In this document: in pieces, positions 23,763-32,101 of the stretch
Position numbering within the stretch: the first letter of the stretch is position 1
Layout: every line of letters starts with the position of its first letter
Source of the DNA: Verrucomicrobiales bacterium
GTDB taxonomy: Bacteria > Verrucomicrobiota > Verrucomicrobiia > Limisphaerales > J093
NCBI GenBank assembly: GCA_024233215.1
Contig: JACKPW010000008.1
Span: 213,153-277,152, forward strand
Direction of reading: 5' to 3'
Length of the DNA: 64,000 nucleotides
Position numbers and translations under genes: made by a program
The notes under the pieces: model-generated
Seen by the model: only the letters and a program-made list of their open reading frames with translations
Told to the model about the DNA's origin: nothing
The model's database searches: none

Positions 23763-25795
23763 AGTGCTTGGACACAGACTGGGAGTCGGTCCTTCATTGG
23801 CTGGGCGTCTGGAGCCAGTTGACCGTGCCGTCGCGGCGGCACTTCCTAAACCTGTCGTCCGCAAACTTGGTGGGAGTCCCGGAGGAAGGCTACGGGACGG
23901 ACCTTCCCCGGGTGCTCGAATCGGGCCTGGCCACGCGGCTCACGACGGGAGCCATCCGACCCGCGCCTGACGCCCAGCGCTTCTGGCGCCTCGTGCGCCA
24001 TTTGGCCGAGTTCCCGCTTTTCGACCAGAAGCCGACCGCGAGGGGCCTGGAGGAGTACCTGCAGAAGTACTATGCCAGCGAAGAGCTGTTTACGATCCGC
24101 GGCGGTTGGACCGAGACGGGCTGGGATTCCGAGGAATGGACCCAGGCCTTCCTGCGGGCAAAGCAACCCCGACGATGGGAGGCGGACCGGCTGACTTCCC
24201 AGGAGCGACAGGGCCATGATCACCGCATCTGGCGGTGGGACCGGGCCCACCTCCCGGCGCAGCCAAAAACCTGGTTTCCGGACCCGGAGACATTCACCGC
24301 CGCGAAGGCGCTGGTCCGGGCCGCGGTGGATTCGGGGTCACCGCTGCCGTTGAGCGCGCTGCCGGGACTGTTGCCGGCTGACCTCCGACCCCGAACCGCC
24401 GGGGCGCTGAAGGCGTGTCTCCGCTATCTGCTGCTCTACGCGGCCCTGCGAAAGGACAGTCTGGACGTGGTGGTGGGCCTGTGCCCGGTGGCGTTGTATC
24501 AGCGCAACCGCCCGCCCGCGGTTCCGCCCGTTCCGCGACCGGCGGACGGTCTCCTCAGACCGGCGTCGCTGATGGAGGACATGACCCGCCTGCTCGCGAT
24601 GGCAGCCGCCGGGGAATGCCGCTTGAAGCAATCGTCCCATTACGCGGACCTCTACCAAAGGGACGCGGACCGTCTGCTCGAGCAACTCGTCGCCCTGCCG
24701 CCCTGGATCGAGTGTCGTCACGCTGCCCCAAAACGCCTGCAGCAGGCCCTGGAGACCGTTCTGGAATGCGGGTTTGCCTCCCAGTCATCCAAGGGCAAGG
24801 AGGGGCGGTTCCTCCTCCCCACCGCCGTCGGGCGACAGTGGCTGGCCCGGTCGCCGGCCGGTCGCCTGCATGAATTGCTGCGCGAGTTCCGCAAGGACGA
24901 CGGACAGGGAGATGACAGGGACAGTCGGGCTCGACTGCTGTCCCGAAAACTCACCCTGCGGACCCGGATGGGGGATGACTTCGATGCCCGCCCGTGGCTG
25001 GATTCCATCTGGCGTGAAGCCGCCGGGGAGGCCGCGTTTTGTCTCGACGAGTTTCTCGAGCACCACGCCCGGGTCAGTCACCCGTTGATCAGCCCGGCGA
25101 TCCCTGAAGAGGACCGGCCCGGGCAGTGTTTCCGGTACGATCGGGACGACTGCCGGCTCCGCACCCAGAATGTTGAGGAAATCACGCGCGAGTTGCTCGC
25201 CTTGTTCTTCTGGGAGCGCCTGGTGCCGCTGGGCTGTGTAGAGACTTTGGCCGACGAGGCTGACCACACGCTCTTTCGGCTTTCCAGCGCCGGCCGTTGT
25301 TTTGTTGGGATGGCACCGGAACTGGAATACGGCCAACCGGTTCAGGATGCCCGGATCGTGGTGCAGCCGAACTTCGAGATCGTCTTTCTGAATCCAAATC
25401 TGGCGGCCGAGATCGACTTCACGCCCTTCGCGGAGCGCTGCGGCCACGGGGTGGGGACGCTGTTCCGCCTGACCCGCCCCCAGACGTGGCGCGCGGCGGA
25501 GGAAGGCATGACGGTGGAGACCGTGCTGGCCATGCTTGTGCGGCATGTTTCCAGTCCGGTGCCCGCGAATGTCGAAGCGGAGCTACGGGCGTGGTTTGCC
25601 TCCTGCCGCACCCTGGTCACCCGGCGGGCGATCCTGCTGGAGGCTGGCGACGAGGAGACCGCCCTGCGTGTGCAGAAGCTGCTGGGTCCGGAATCGGCGC
25701 TGCTGGGCAAGGCCCTGGTTGAATGGCGTGGCGCCAAGCTCGACCCCAAACTGCGCCGCAAACTGGCCGGTCAAGGGATCTTCATCCGGGGCTGA
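23759..25795 (+). CDS. Large helicase-associated protein downstream of XPB
   Basis: A 678-aa soluble protein whose ATG overlaps the stop of the preceding gene. It has no ATPase or nuclease motif. The N-terminal two thirds are helical and of unknown family, with arginine-rich stretches. Around residues 520-620 is an XPB/Ssl2-type domain: DARIVVQPNFEIVFLNPNLA, then FRLTRPQTWRAAEEGMTVETVLAMLVRHVSSPVPANVEAELRAW. This matches the layout of the domain at the front of the XPB protein (VQGDHTVLLEV, YRITPLSIWNACAAG, PLPGHV). It may be a scaffold or regulator that copies the helicase's own N-domain. Confidence 0.65.
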   Translation: MKCLDTDWESVLHWLGVWSQLTVPSRRHFLNLSSANLVGVPEEGYGTDLPRVLESGLATRLTTGAIRPAPDAQRFWRLVRHLAEFPLFDQKPTARGLEEYLQKYYASEELFTIRGGWTETGWDSEEWTQAFLRAKQPRRWEADRLTSQERQGHDHRIWRWDRAHLPAQPKTWFPDPETFTAAKALVRAAVDSGSPLPLSALPGLLPADLRPRTAGALKACLRYLLLYAALRKDSLDVVVGLCPVALYQRNRPPAVPPVPRPADGLLRPASLMEDMTRLLAMAAAGECRLKQSSHYADLYQRDADRLLEQLVALPPWIECRHAAPKRLQQALETVLECGFASQSSKGKEGRFLLPTAVGRQWLARSPAGRLHELLREFRKDDGQGDDRDSRARLLSRKLTLRTRMGDDFDARPWLDSIWREAAGEAAFCLDEFLEHHARVSHPLISPAIPEEDRPGQCFRYDRDDCRLRTQNVEEITRELLALFFWERLVPLGCVETLADEADHTLFRLSSAGRCFVGMAPELEYGQPVQDARIVVQPNFEIVFLNPNLAAEIDFTPFAERCGHGVGTLFRLTRPQTWRAAEEGMTVETVLAMLVRHVSSPVPANVEAELRAWFASCRTLVTRRAILLEAGDEETALRVQKLLGPESALLGKALVEWRGAKLDPKLRRKLAGQGIFIRG

Positions 25796-25838
25796 ACCGT
25801 CTCGGTAAACCGTCAACCGCCAACGGAGGGCCGAGTTA

Positions 25839-25876
25839 CACGAGGCCCTGATTTGATCTGATTCCAGGGACTCGTG
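25839..25876. terminator. Hairpin between convergent genes
   Basis: CACGAGGCCCT at 25839-25849 pairs with AGGGACTCGTG at 25866-25876 with one mismatch, leaving a 16-nt loop. It lies between the convergent XPB cassette and exosortase operon, where a bidirectional terminator is expected. There is no U-run, so it may act only as a 3'-end stabiliser. Confidence 0.5.
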
Positions 25877-25942
25877 GAACTCGTGCCTCCGAGGAGTTCA
25901 TGGTCCCGTTGCAGGCGCGATCGCGAGAGGGGGCTCTCCATG

Positions 25943-26530
25943 CTACAGTCCGAACAGCCAGGGCAGGGTTTCGGCCAGGCCGGGATGGACGACGCCCGGA
26001 TTGTCGAGCGGTTGCACGAGGACCAGCAGGGGTTCCTCACCCGAGCGACCGAAAGTCAGACGCCGGAGGGTGGTCTGGGTCCAGCAACGCAACGCGCTGG
26101 CGTGGCGGACCCGGCCGTCAGTGAACCAGAAGGCCGCCTCCTGATGTTCGTCGCCCTGGGTCAGGCTCAACCACGCCGCCTCGCCCCCCGGCAGCGGCGC
26201 CGCCTGGCGCGCCGCAATCCGCCATCCCGCGCCCCGGAAGCAGTAGGTTGGATCATGCACCGCGTGCCGGTTGCGTGATCCGTCCACGACCGTCACCACA
26301 AACTGCCCCGCACCGGACGCATAGAGCCGCTTCACCACGTCCGCGGCCCCGAACGCCTCGCGTTCGATGTCGCTCATCTCAAGTTCACGGCTGGAATACC
26401 CGACACCCTCCGTGGGCAAACGGCCGAGCCGTAGCGTGGCGGTCGGCAGTTGGTGGCGGTCCCAGACAACGGCCAGGATGGCGACAAGGACCAGGGCGGC
26501 GAGAAGGAGTTGACGTTTGCGCGGGCTCAT
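25943..26530 (-). CDS. Exosortase-associated EpsI-like protein
   Basis: A 195-aa protein with one N-terminal membrane anchor (LLLAALVLVAILAVVW, residues 8-23) and an extracytoplasmic domain. The segment RNRHAVHDPTYCFRGAGWRI at about 87-106 is like the Cys-containing motif of EpsI-type proteins that accompany exosortases. Its start at MSPRKRQLLL overlaps the stop of the preceding gene by ATGA. It is the last gene of an operon running from the PEP-CTERM gene at 30794. EpsI function is unknown but it is tied to exosortase-dependent surface assembly. Confidence 0.7.
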   Translation of the reverse strand: MSPRKRQLLLAALVLVAILAVVWDRHQLPTATLRLGRLPTEGVGYSSRELEMSDIEREAFGAADVVKRLYASGAGQFVVTVVDGSRNRHAVHDPTYCFRGAGWRIAARQAAPLPGGEAAWLSLTQGDEHQEAAFWFTDGRVRHASALRCWTQTTLRRLTFGRSGEEPLLVLVQPLDNPGVVHPGLAETLPWLFGL

Positions 26531-27018
26531 GATTCGGCAGGCGAAGGGGCCATCGGAACGTGGAGAGGGGAGGATCGGCAGGCCGGAACCGACATCGCGA
26601 CCGCGAGCAGGACGCGGATGGGAAGCACCCAGACCGCGGTGAGGCCGGCCAGCATCCAGCCCAGCACGGGCATCCAGGAAATGGCTCCGGCCAGCCACCA
26701 CCAAGTGCGCCAACCGGGAGGCATCCAGGCCGCCAGGGCAACCGCCAACCCGGCGTAGCCGGCCGCATTCAGTTCGGTCAGGCGGCTCAACAGGGCACCT
26801 CCCAGGCCGGCGACCAGGAAGACGCCGCGCACCGCCCCGGCGGTGCGTGGGTGACGCCACCGATGCCACACCAACGGCACAAGCCAGAGCGTCAGAGCCA
26901 CCCAGCCGCCCTGGTCCATGGGCGAAACCAGCCAGGCGTTGGGCAGGTTTCGGGCCGCCCAGACGCAGAATGCCAGCGTCCCCCATTCCACGAGAGGCAA
27001 TGACCAGAAGCCCTTCAT
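26527..27018 (-). CDS. Small multi-pass membrane protein of the exosortase operon
   Basis: A 163-aa protein starting at MKGFWSLPLVEWG, with about five hydrophobic segments (around residues 12-26, 38-52, 63-76, 85-98 and 110-140) and a short polar tail. It is tryptophan rich. ATGA overlaps join it to both xrt upstream and the EpsI-like gene downstream, so it is surely co-expressed. No family is recognised; a helper of the exosortase or of EpsI is the natural guess. Confidence 0.6.
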   Translation of the reverse strand: MKGFWSLPLVEWGTLAFCVWAARNLPNAWLVSPMDQGGWVALTLWLVPLVWHRWRHPRTAGAVRGVFLVAGLGGALLSRLTELNAAGYAGLAVALAAWMPPGWRTWWWLAGAISWMPVLGWMLAGLTAVWVLPIRVLLAVAMSVPACRSSPLHVPMAPSPAES

Positions 27019-27926
27019 GACATCGCGACAGCCTCCCTTCCACCCCCGCCGGCCGATTCCCCGGGGCGCAGGCGCTGAAGCCACTTGAGGATTTGCAGCG
27101 TCAGCCCGAACATCACCATCAACACCAGCCAGCCGCCCACCGAATGGTACCACCCGGAAGCCAGTTCCGGTCCCAGCAAGACCGCCACTCCCGTCAGCAC
27201 GAGCACGCGGAGGGTATTCGACACCCAGGCGAGTGCAACCAGCAGGGGCGCCAACCACCGCAGGGGCAGCCGCGCACCGGGCAGCAGAAAGGCGGCCAGC
27301 GCTCCGCCGATCAGCAGCGCCTGCAACACATTGAGCCCCGCACAGGAGGCGTCCACGGCCACGGAGGTGCCATCGATCAGCAGCAGGGTGCCACGTCGCT
27401 CCACCTCGCACCCGAGGACCCCAAACACGCCCTGGGTCAGGGTCGCGGCACTGAGGCGGAACCACCACCCCACCTGCACGGCGTCGAGCGTCACCCACGG
27501 AAATGCCAGGAATGGCAGCAACAGCAACGGACGGCGCCGCACCCAGTCGCCGGCGGAAACGCGGGATCGCAACCAAGCCGAAAGCGTGGCGGTCCAGGCC
27601 AGGGTCAGAAGCAGGGTGAGGTTGAGCAGGAATCCCAAGAGCCAGCAGCCTGCCGCCAGCCAGACCAGCGGAACCAGGACGGGAGCGGCCAGGCCGCAGC
27701 GTCGCCAGGGTCGGCCCAACCAGCCGAACAACGGCAGCGCCGCCAGGGCGGGAAGCGTTGCCGCCGCCGAGTCCATCCAGGTCCGGTCCCGCAACCAGAT
27801 CCAGACGGCGGTGCCGGCCAGGCCAAGCAGCCAGCCCAGATCACCATCCAGCCGGTTGAAGCTCCAACGCTGCGGAGCCTGGCCGGCGTCGGGCGAGGCC
27901 GGCTGGGGGACGGAAGTCGTGGTCAT
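27015..27926 (-). CDS. Exosortase
   Basis: A 303-aa multi-pass membrane cysteine transpeptidase that cleaves and sorts PEP-CTERM proteins. The catalytic triad is visible: C195 in VDASCAGLN, R240 in VSNTLRVL and H261 in SGWYHSVGGW. About eight hydrophobic helices precede and surround these residues. It overlaps both neighbours by 4 bp. Two likely substrates (29925-30794 and 31106-31966) lie next to it. The exact Xrt subtype cannot be settled by eye. Confidence 0.9.
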   Translation of the reverse strand: MTTTSVPQPASPDAGQAPQRWSFNRLDGDLGWLLGLAGTAVWIWLRDRTWMDSAAATLPALAALPLFGWLGRPWRRCGLAAPVLVPLVWLAAGCWLLGFLLNLTLLLTLAWTATLSAWLRSRVSAGDWVRRRPLLLLPFLAFPWVTLDAVQVGWWFRLSAATLTQGVFGVLGCEVERRGTLLLIDGTSVAVDASCAGLNVLQALLIGGALAAFLLPGARLPLRWLAPLLVALAWVSNTLRVLVLTGVAVLLGPELASGWYHSVGGWLVLMVMFGLTLQILKWLQRLRPGESAGGGGREAVAMS

Positions 27927-29908
27927 GGCGCGGTCCCGGCCTCCGCCTGGCGAATGGTCTCAAGATCGGACCGAAGCTGGATCGAGTCCGGGACATCGAC
28001 GAGCAAATCCTCGATCAGTTGCCGGGCGCTGGCCCAGTCCGCTTGCGCAAAGGCCTCCCGGGCACGGAACATCCGGCCCTCGATCGAGTCGGTCGCCAGT
28101 TCCGTATAGAGGGTGCGCGCGGTGTTGGTGTCCTGGTTCAGCAGGGCGACGCGCGCCGCGAGTTCGCGCCCCGGCACGCTGGCGGCAAAGGCAGGGTTGG
28201 CGTCCAGCACGGCGGCGGCCCGGGCGGGTTGAGACTGATCGACAGCCAACGTTCCCAACAGCCAGGCCGCATGGATCCCGGCGGTGAATTCCCCGGCGGC
28301 CAGCGGTTCAAGCAACGCCACCGCCTCCTCCAACCGCCCCAGCGCGAGCAGCAGTTCCCCCTGAAGCAAGGTCAGCTCGGGGGACCGCACGCTGCCGGCC
28401 GGGCGCGCCTGCAGGAAGGCCAGGGCGGGCTCCGGCCCTTCGCTGTAGCGGAGCGCCTGGGCCCAGGTGTAGGCATCGGCCGGCTCGAACTCACCCGGGT
28501 GAACCGGGTCGGGCACCAGATGCAACCCCGCCCGCAACCAACCCGCGGCAACCCACGTCAACGCCACCGCCTGCGGACGATCCCAGAACGTCCGTGCCCT
28601 TGGCGCGCCCTCCGTGGCCGGGGTCTCGGCCGCCGCAGCAGACTCCAACCGGGCAAAGAAGGAATGGAGATTGGTCAGGCTCCGGTCGGCCGGGAAGGGG
28701 GGCAAACCCACCGGGTTGAGCGTGTCAAGTTGACGCAGAGCCAGGAGCCGCAGCAAAGCCCGTTCGAGTTCCGGTGCCCAGGAATGGAGGGTAAACGGGT
28801 GGTGCCGGAGCAGGTCGAGAGCCTCGGGAAACTCCTGCCGGCGCAAGGCCTCCAGCAGGCGCAGCCAGAAGACCTCCTGCCGGGAACGAAGCAACCGGTC
28901 CGTCACTCCCGGGAACATCGCGACTTCGTCGTCCCAAAACCGGTCCGCCGGCAGTGCGAGAATCCGGTGCACCAGCGGCGCAAGCGTTCCGGCAAGGTCG
29001 TCCAAGTCGGGGACGGACGTGTCCCCCGCAGTCACCCGTCGCCAGAAGGCCCACTTGAGCGCGATGAAATCCACCGGGTTGTTGGTGAGGGACTGAGCCC
29101 AGACCTCGACGGCGGCGGCATGGTTGCCGCGGCGCCGGTAGAACTCGGCGAGTTGATCCGCCAGCCAGGGGGTGGTGGGATCCGCCAGCCAGGCAGCCAC
29201 ATACTCCACCCGCGCCCGCTGTGGCTTGCGGATTCCCTCGAGAATCTGGGCCCGGAACAGCCGGACATCCGGCGAGCGCGGCGACAGATGATGGGCCTGG
29301 TCCAACAACTCCCAACTCGCGAGCAGATTGGTTGGCGCCGTCAGGAGGGCGAGGCGCGTGAGCCGGGGCACGTCGTTCGCCCCGGCAAAATTCGTGGCAG
29401 ACAGCGCGGCGCAGGCCTCGTCCCGATGCCCCGCAAGCAGCCAGCGGTCCACCTGCAGGGCAAACCAACGGTGGGCGTTGGTGGTGCGGTCCCGCCAGGC
29501 GGTCGCAAGGTCGTCGAGGCGATCCGCCTGGCCGGTGTGCAAACCCGCGCGAGCCAGCAACAGGCAGGCTTCCTCGTGGTCCTGAAAAACCGCCGGAACC
29601 CGCTGCTGCAGGGCATCGAGCCGCGAGAGTCCGCCGGCCACGGTGGCCGCCTCGATTTCCACGTCAAGCCAGCGACGGATCCGCCACGGGGCCTCCCGGC
29701 GGCCCGGCACGCGACGGTCAATCAAGTCCAGCGCCGCCCCCGAACGGCCCGCCAGAAGTTCGGCGCTGACCTGCTGGAAAAGCCGGTCGTCCGCCCGCCC
29801 TGCTCGATGCTCCATCCAACGCAGGATACCCCACCCACCCGCCGCCACGAGGATTACCAGGACGGCCAGGCCCAGGAGCGTTCGGCGAAGGATGGCGGGA
29901 GAACTCAT
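27923..29908 (-). CDS. Membrane-anchored helical-repeat (TPR-like) protein of the exosortase operon
   Basis: A 661-aa protein with an N-terminal anchor (LLGLAVLVILVAAGGWGIL, residues 11-29) and a long alanine/leucine-rich extracytoplasmic part made of repeating helical pairs of TPR type, e.g. DEACAALSATN, AAVEVWAQSLTNNP, LALGRLEEAVALLEPLAAGE and NTARTLYTELATD. The ATG at 29908 (MSSPAILRRT) is chosen because the frame upstream overlaps the PEP-CTERM gene. It sits between the substrate and exosortase genes with a 16-bp gap and a 4-bp overlap. PEP-CTERM loci often encode TPR proteins of the PrsT kind; a similar surface assembly role is plausible. Confidence 0.75.
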   Translation of the reverse strand: MSSPAILRRTLLGLAVLVILVAAGGWGILRWMEHRAGRADDRLFQQVSAELLAGRSGAALDLIDRRVPGRREAPWRIRRWLDVEIEAATVAGGLSRLDALQQRVPAVFQDHEEACLLLARAGLHTGQADRLDDLATAWRDRTTNAHRWFALQVDRWLLAGHRDEACAALSATNFAGANDVPRLTRLALLTAPTNLLASWELLDQAHHLSPRSPDVRLFRAQILEGIRKPQRARVEYVAAWLADPTTPWLADQLAEFYRRRGNHAAAVEVWAQSLTNNPVDFIALKWAFWRRVTAGDTSVPDLDDLAGTLAPLVHRILALPADRFWDDEVAMFPGVTDRLLRSRQEVFWLRLLEALRRQEFPEALDLLRHHPFTLHSWAPELERALLRLLALRQLDTLNPVGLPPFPADRSLTNLHSFFARLESAAAAETPATEGAPRARTFWDRPQAVALTWVAAGWLRAGLHLVPDPVHPGEFEPADAYTWAQALRYSEGPEPALAFLQARPAGSVRSPELTLLQGELLLALGRLEEAVALLEPLAAGEFTAGIHAAWLLGTLAVDQSQPARAAAVLDANPAFAASVPGRELAARVALLNQDTNTARTLYTELATDSIEGRMFRAREAFAQADWASARQLIEDLLVDVPDSIQLRSDLETIRQAEAGTAP

Positions 29909-29924
29909 GAGCGAAAATGCGGGT

Positions 29925-30794
29925 TCAGGCGGGCCGGCCCTGGACCGGTCCCGGCCGGCGACGCGACCAGACGAAGGCCCCAAATCCGCCCAGGATGAAG
30001 AGGAAAGCCGGCTCGGAATTCGCGGTGAGGGCCTTGATGTTGGCAGCCCCGATGTCCACGGCAAACAACAGGTCGTTGTAGTCCTTGTCCCCACCGCCGT
30101 AGAGATCCTCAAAGCCGATGATCAGGTAGGGCGAATCCGGAATGGCATAGGAGAAAGCCACGACGTGATTGATCCCGTCGGGGTTCAGGGAGGTCTCCGT
30201 GGAATAGACGTTGCTTCCTCCGCTCGCGCCGTTGGCGATCAGGAAGAAGTCCAACAGCGTGCCGGCATCCAAGGTGCCGAGGTCCACAAAGTCGCCAGGC
30301 AGCAACGGCGCGGAGGTCGTGCGCAACGGCGTCGAGGCAGGGTCATAGGTGGACACCGAGCTGGAGGCGTCGGGGAAGATGAGCGCGGCCGTGTCACTGG
30401 TGACGCTGCCGCTGCCGTCGGTCGTGAATCCGAGAGTGTTGTGGTAACCGGCGCCCTCCCCAATGAAATAGACCCGCACGTCTGAAGCCGTCTGAAGTTC
30501 CAGCCTGGTGGGATCCAGCAACATTGCCGAGGCATCCACACTCTGGCTTTCGCTGAGCTGGGTGTTGAGAAAGTCCGTGACCGCGGGAAGCACGTTTTGT
30601 TGGAAGGACGCCGAAGCGTCGTCGGAGCCGGCGAGGTTCACGGGCGCCACCAAGTCCAGTCCGAACGGGGTGGATTGGGCGGCCATATGAGGAACCAGCC
30701 AGGAGGGTACGGAGGGAAGGAAACCGGCAAGGGTCAGCATGACAGCCGGGATCAGCGTTCTTGAGCGATACCAGGTGGAACCAGTCGTGTTCAT
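29925..30794 (-). CDS. PEP-CTERM-type exported protein with DUF4114-like domain, copy 1
   Basis: A 289-aa exported protein. It begins with a signal peptide (hydrophobic run around residues 13-30 ending before a VPHMAAQS stretch). The mature part has the DUF4114-like signature GFEDLYGGGDKDYNDLLFAVD near residue 240. The C-terminus is a sorting tag of PEP-CTERM layout: a SEP motif (NSEPAF), a hydrophobic helix (FLFILGGFGAFVW) and an SRRR cluster. It is the first gene of the exosortase operon. A sigma-54-type promoter (30878-30894) and a palindrome (30931-30948) lie upstream. It is about 60-70% identical by eye to copy 2. Confidence 0.85.
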   Translation of the reverse strand: MNTTGSTWYRSRTLIPAVMLTLAGFLPSVPSWLVPHMAAQSTPFGLDLVAPVNLAGSDDASASFQQNVLPAVTDFLNTQLSESQSVDASAMLLDPTRLELQTASDVRVYFIGEGAGYHNTLGFTTDGSGSVTSDTAALIFPDASSSVSTYDPASTPLRTTSAPLLPGDFVDLGTLDAGTLLDFFLIANGASGGSNVYSTETSLNPDGINHVVAFSYAIPDSPYLIIGFEDLYGGGDKDYNDLLFAVDIGAANIKALTANSEPAFLFILGGFGAFVWSRRRPGPVQGRPA

Positions 30795-30877
30795 TCTAGA
30801 AGCCCTGGCGCAGGAACCATGCCATCGTTTCGCAGCCAGTGAGAACGGGTCAGGAATACTCCGTCCTCCGAGGGAAA

Positions 30878-30894
30878 TGCAAGCGCAGAACCAA
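30878..30894 (-). promoter_or_regulatory. Sigma-54-type promoter upstream of PEP-CTERM copy 1
   Basis: On the minus strand the sequence is TTGGTTCTGCGCTTGCA. It has GG and GC separated by exactly 10 bases and matches the -24 TTGG and -12 TTGCA ends of the sigma-54 consensus. It would give a leader of about 75 nt before the start codon at 30794. The paralogue has the same arrangement at a similar distance. Confidence 0.65.
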
Positions 30895-30930
30895 CGCTGG
30901 AAACCATTGCCATGCCTCCGAAGGCACGGT

Positions 30931-30948
30931 GCACTGCAAATGCAGTGC
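30931..30948. promoter_or_regulatory. Palindromic operator, copy 1
   Basis: GCACTGCA-AA-TGCAGTGC is a near-perfect 8+2+8 inverted repeat 37 bp upstream of the -24 element. A related palindrome is found at the same side of the paralogue's promoter (32084-32101). It is a candidate binding site for the sigma-54 activator at 32120-33494. Remaining parts of the 30795-31105 gap hold the 5' leader and no gene. Confidence 0.6.
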
Positions 30949-31105
30949 ATCTGCGGTCCTGGGGCACTGCGCCAATCGACCGTGCCCTCGCCAGTTGGCA
31001 GACAGCTACAACGTGTTTGAAAGCGGTGCGCCCACAAAGCCGAACCGGCGGTGAGAACTCCCACCGCCGGTGCTCTGCCAACTCGTCTCCCTGCAAGCGG
31101 AGCGG

Positions 31106-31966
31106 TCAGCTCTGCGAAGCCGCCCGCCGGCGACGCCACCAGGCGGCGGCCCCGAACCCGCCCAGAATGAACGCAAAGCCCGGTTCGGAGTTCGCGGTGA
31201 GGGCCTTGATGTTGGCGACCCCGATGTCCACCGCGAACAGCAGGTCGTTGTAGTCCCCGTCCCCGCCGCCATACATGTCCTCGAAACCGATGATGAGATA
31301 GGGCGAGTCCGGCAGGACATAAGAGAAGGCGACCACGTGGTTGATTCCGTCCGGGTTCACCGAGGTCTCGGTGGAATAGACATCGTCGCCGCCCCGCGCC
31401 CCATCCGCGATCAGGAAGAAGTCGAGCAAGGTACCGGCATCCAGGGTGCCGAGGTCGACGAAGTCACCGGGCGCCAGAGGGGCGTTACCGGTGCGTTTGA
31501 CGAAGTCCGTGAGGTCGAAGGTGGACACCGAGGTGGAGGCATCGGGGAAGATCACGGAGGCGGTCCCGCTGTCGAGGCTGCCGCTGCCATCCGTGGTGTA
31601 ACCGAGGGTGTTGTGGTAGGAGGCACCTTCCCCTACGAAATAGACCCGGACATCCGAGGCATTCTTCAGTTCCAATTGGGAGGAATCGAGCAGCATCGTC
31701 GAGGGATCCACCTTTTGGTACTCGCTCAGTTGGGTGTTCAGGAAGGCGGTGAGGTCGGGCAGCACTTCCTTTTGAAAGGCGAGCGAGGCCTCGTCGGAAC
31801 CGGCGTCCATGATCTCGCCCGCGGCGGTCAGCCCCAACCGGCCCTCGCCGGACATGTCGGTGGGAACCACCCAGGCGTTGGCCGGAGTTGAGAGTGCGGC
31901 CAGCGTGAGGGTGGCCGAGGCAATCAGTGCGCTTGTGCGGTTGTAGTTGCAGCCAGTGTCTTTCAT
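31106..31966 (-). CDS. PEP-CTERM-type exported protein with DUF4114-like domain, copy 2
   Basis: A 286-aa paralogue of the protein at 29925-30794. It has a signal peptide (SALIASATLTLAALSTPANA, cleavage after ANA likely), the domain signature GFEDMYGGGDGDYNDLLFAVD and a C-terminal tag NSEPGFAFILGGFGAAAWWRRRR. The start at 31966 is supported by a strong Shine-Dalgarno GGAGGTGA 7 bases upstream. It is monocistronic: 311 bp separate it from copy 1. It diverges from the sigma-54 activator gene. Both copies share long stretches at DNA level, so they arose by tandem duplication. Confidence 0.87.
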   Translation of the reverse strand: MKDTGCNYNRTSALIASATLTLAALSTPANAWVVPTDMSGEGRLGLTAAGEIMDAGSDEASLAFQKEVLPDLTAFLNTQLSEYQKVDPSTMLLDSSQLELKNASDVRVYFVGEGASYHNTLGYTTDGSGSLDSGTASVIFPDASTSVSTFDLTDFVKRTGNAPLAPGDFVDLGTLDAGTLLDFFLIADGARGGDDVYSTETSVNPDGINHVVAFSYVLPDSPYLIIGFEDMYGGGDGDYNDLLFAVDIGVANIKALTANSEPGFAFILGGFGAAAWWRRRRAASQS

Positions 31967-32053
31967 AGTCGAATCACCTCCAATGCACGAAGCGTGCCAA
32001 CGCCTCACAACCGGTGAAAACAGGGGATTGATACTATATTTCCGACGGTGAAG

Positions 32054-32069
32054 GCAAGCCTTGAGCCCC
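32054..32069 (-). promoter_or_regulatory. Sigma-54-type promoter upstream of PEP-CTERM copy 2
   Basis: Minus strand GGGGCTCAAGGCTTGC, with GG and GC separated by 10 bases and TTGC at -12. It lies 88 bp from the start codon at 31966, close to the 84 bp seen for copy 1. It falls within the divergent intergenic region shared with the sigma-54 activator. Confidence 0.6.
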
Positions 32070-32083
32070 GGAGATTGCATCGC

Positions 32084-32101
32084 GCATTGCATTTGCAATA
32101 C
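32084..32101. promoter_or_regulatory. Palindromic operator, copy 2
   Basis: GCATTGCATTTGCAATAC contains ATTGCA-TT-TGCAAT. It matches the reverse complement of the copy 1 palindrome (GCACTGCATTTGCAGTGC) at 14 to 15 of 18 positions. It starts 15 bp upstream of the -24 element and 19 bp before the activator's start codon, so a bound activator could also control its own gene. Confidence 0.55.
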
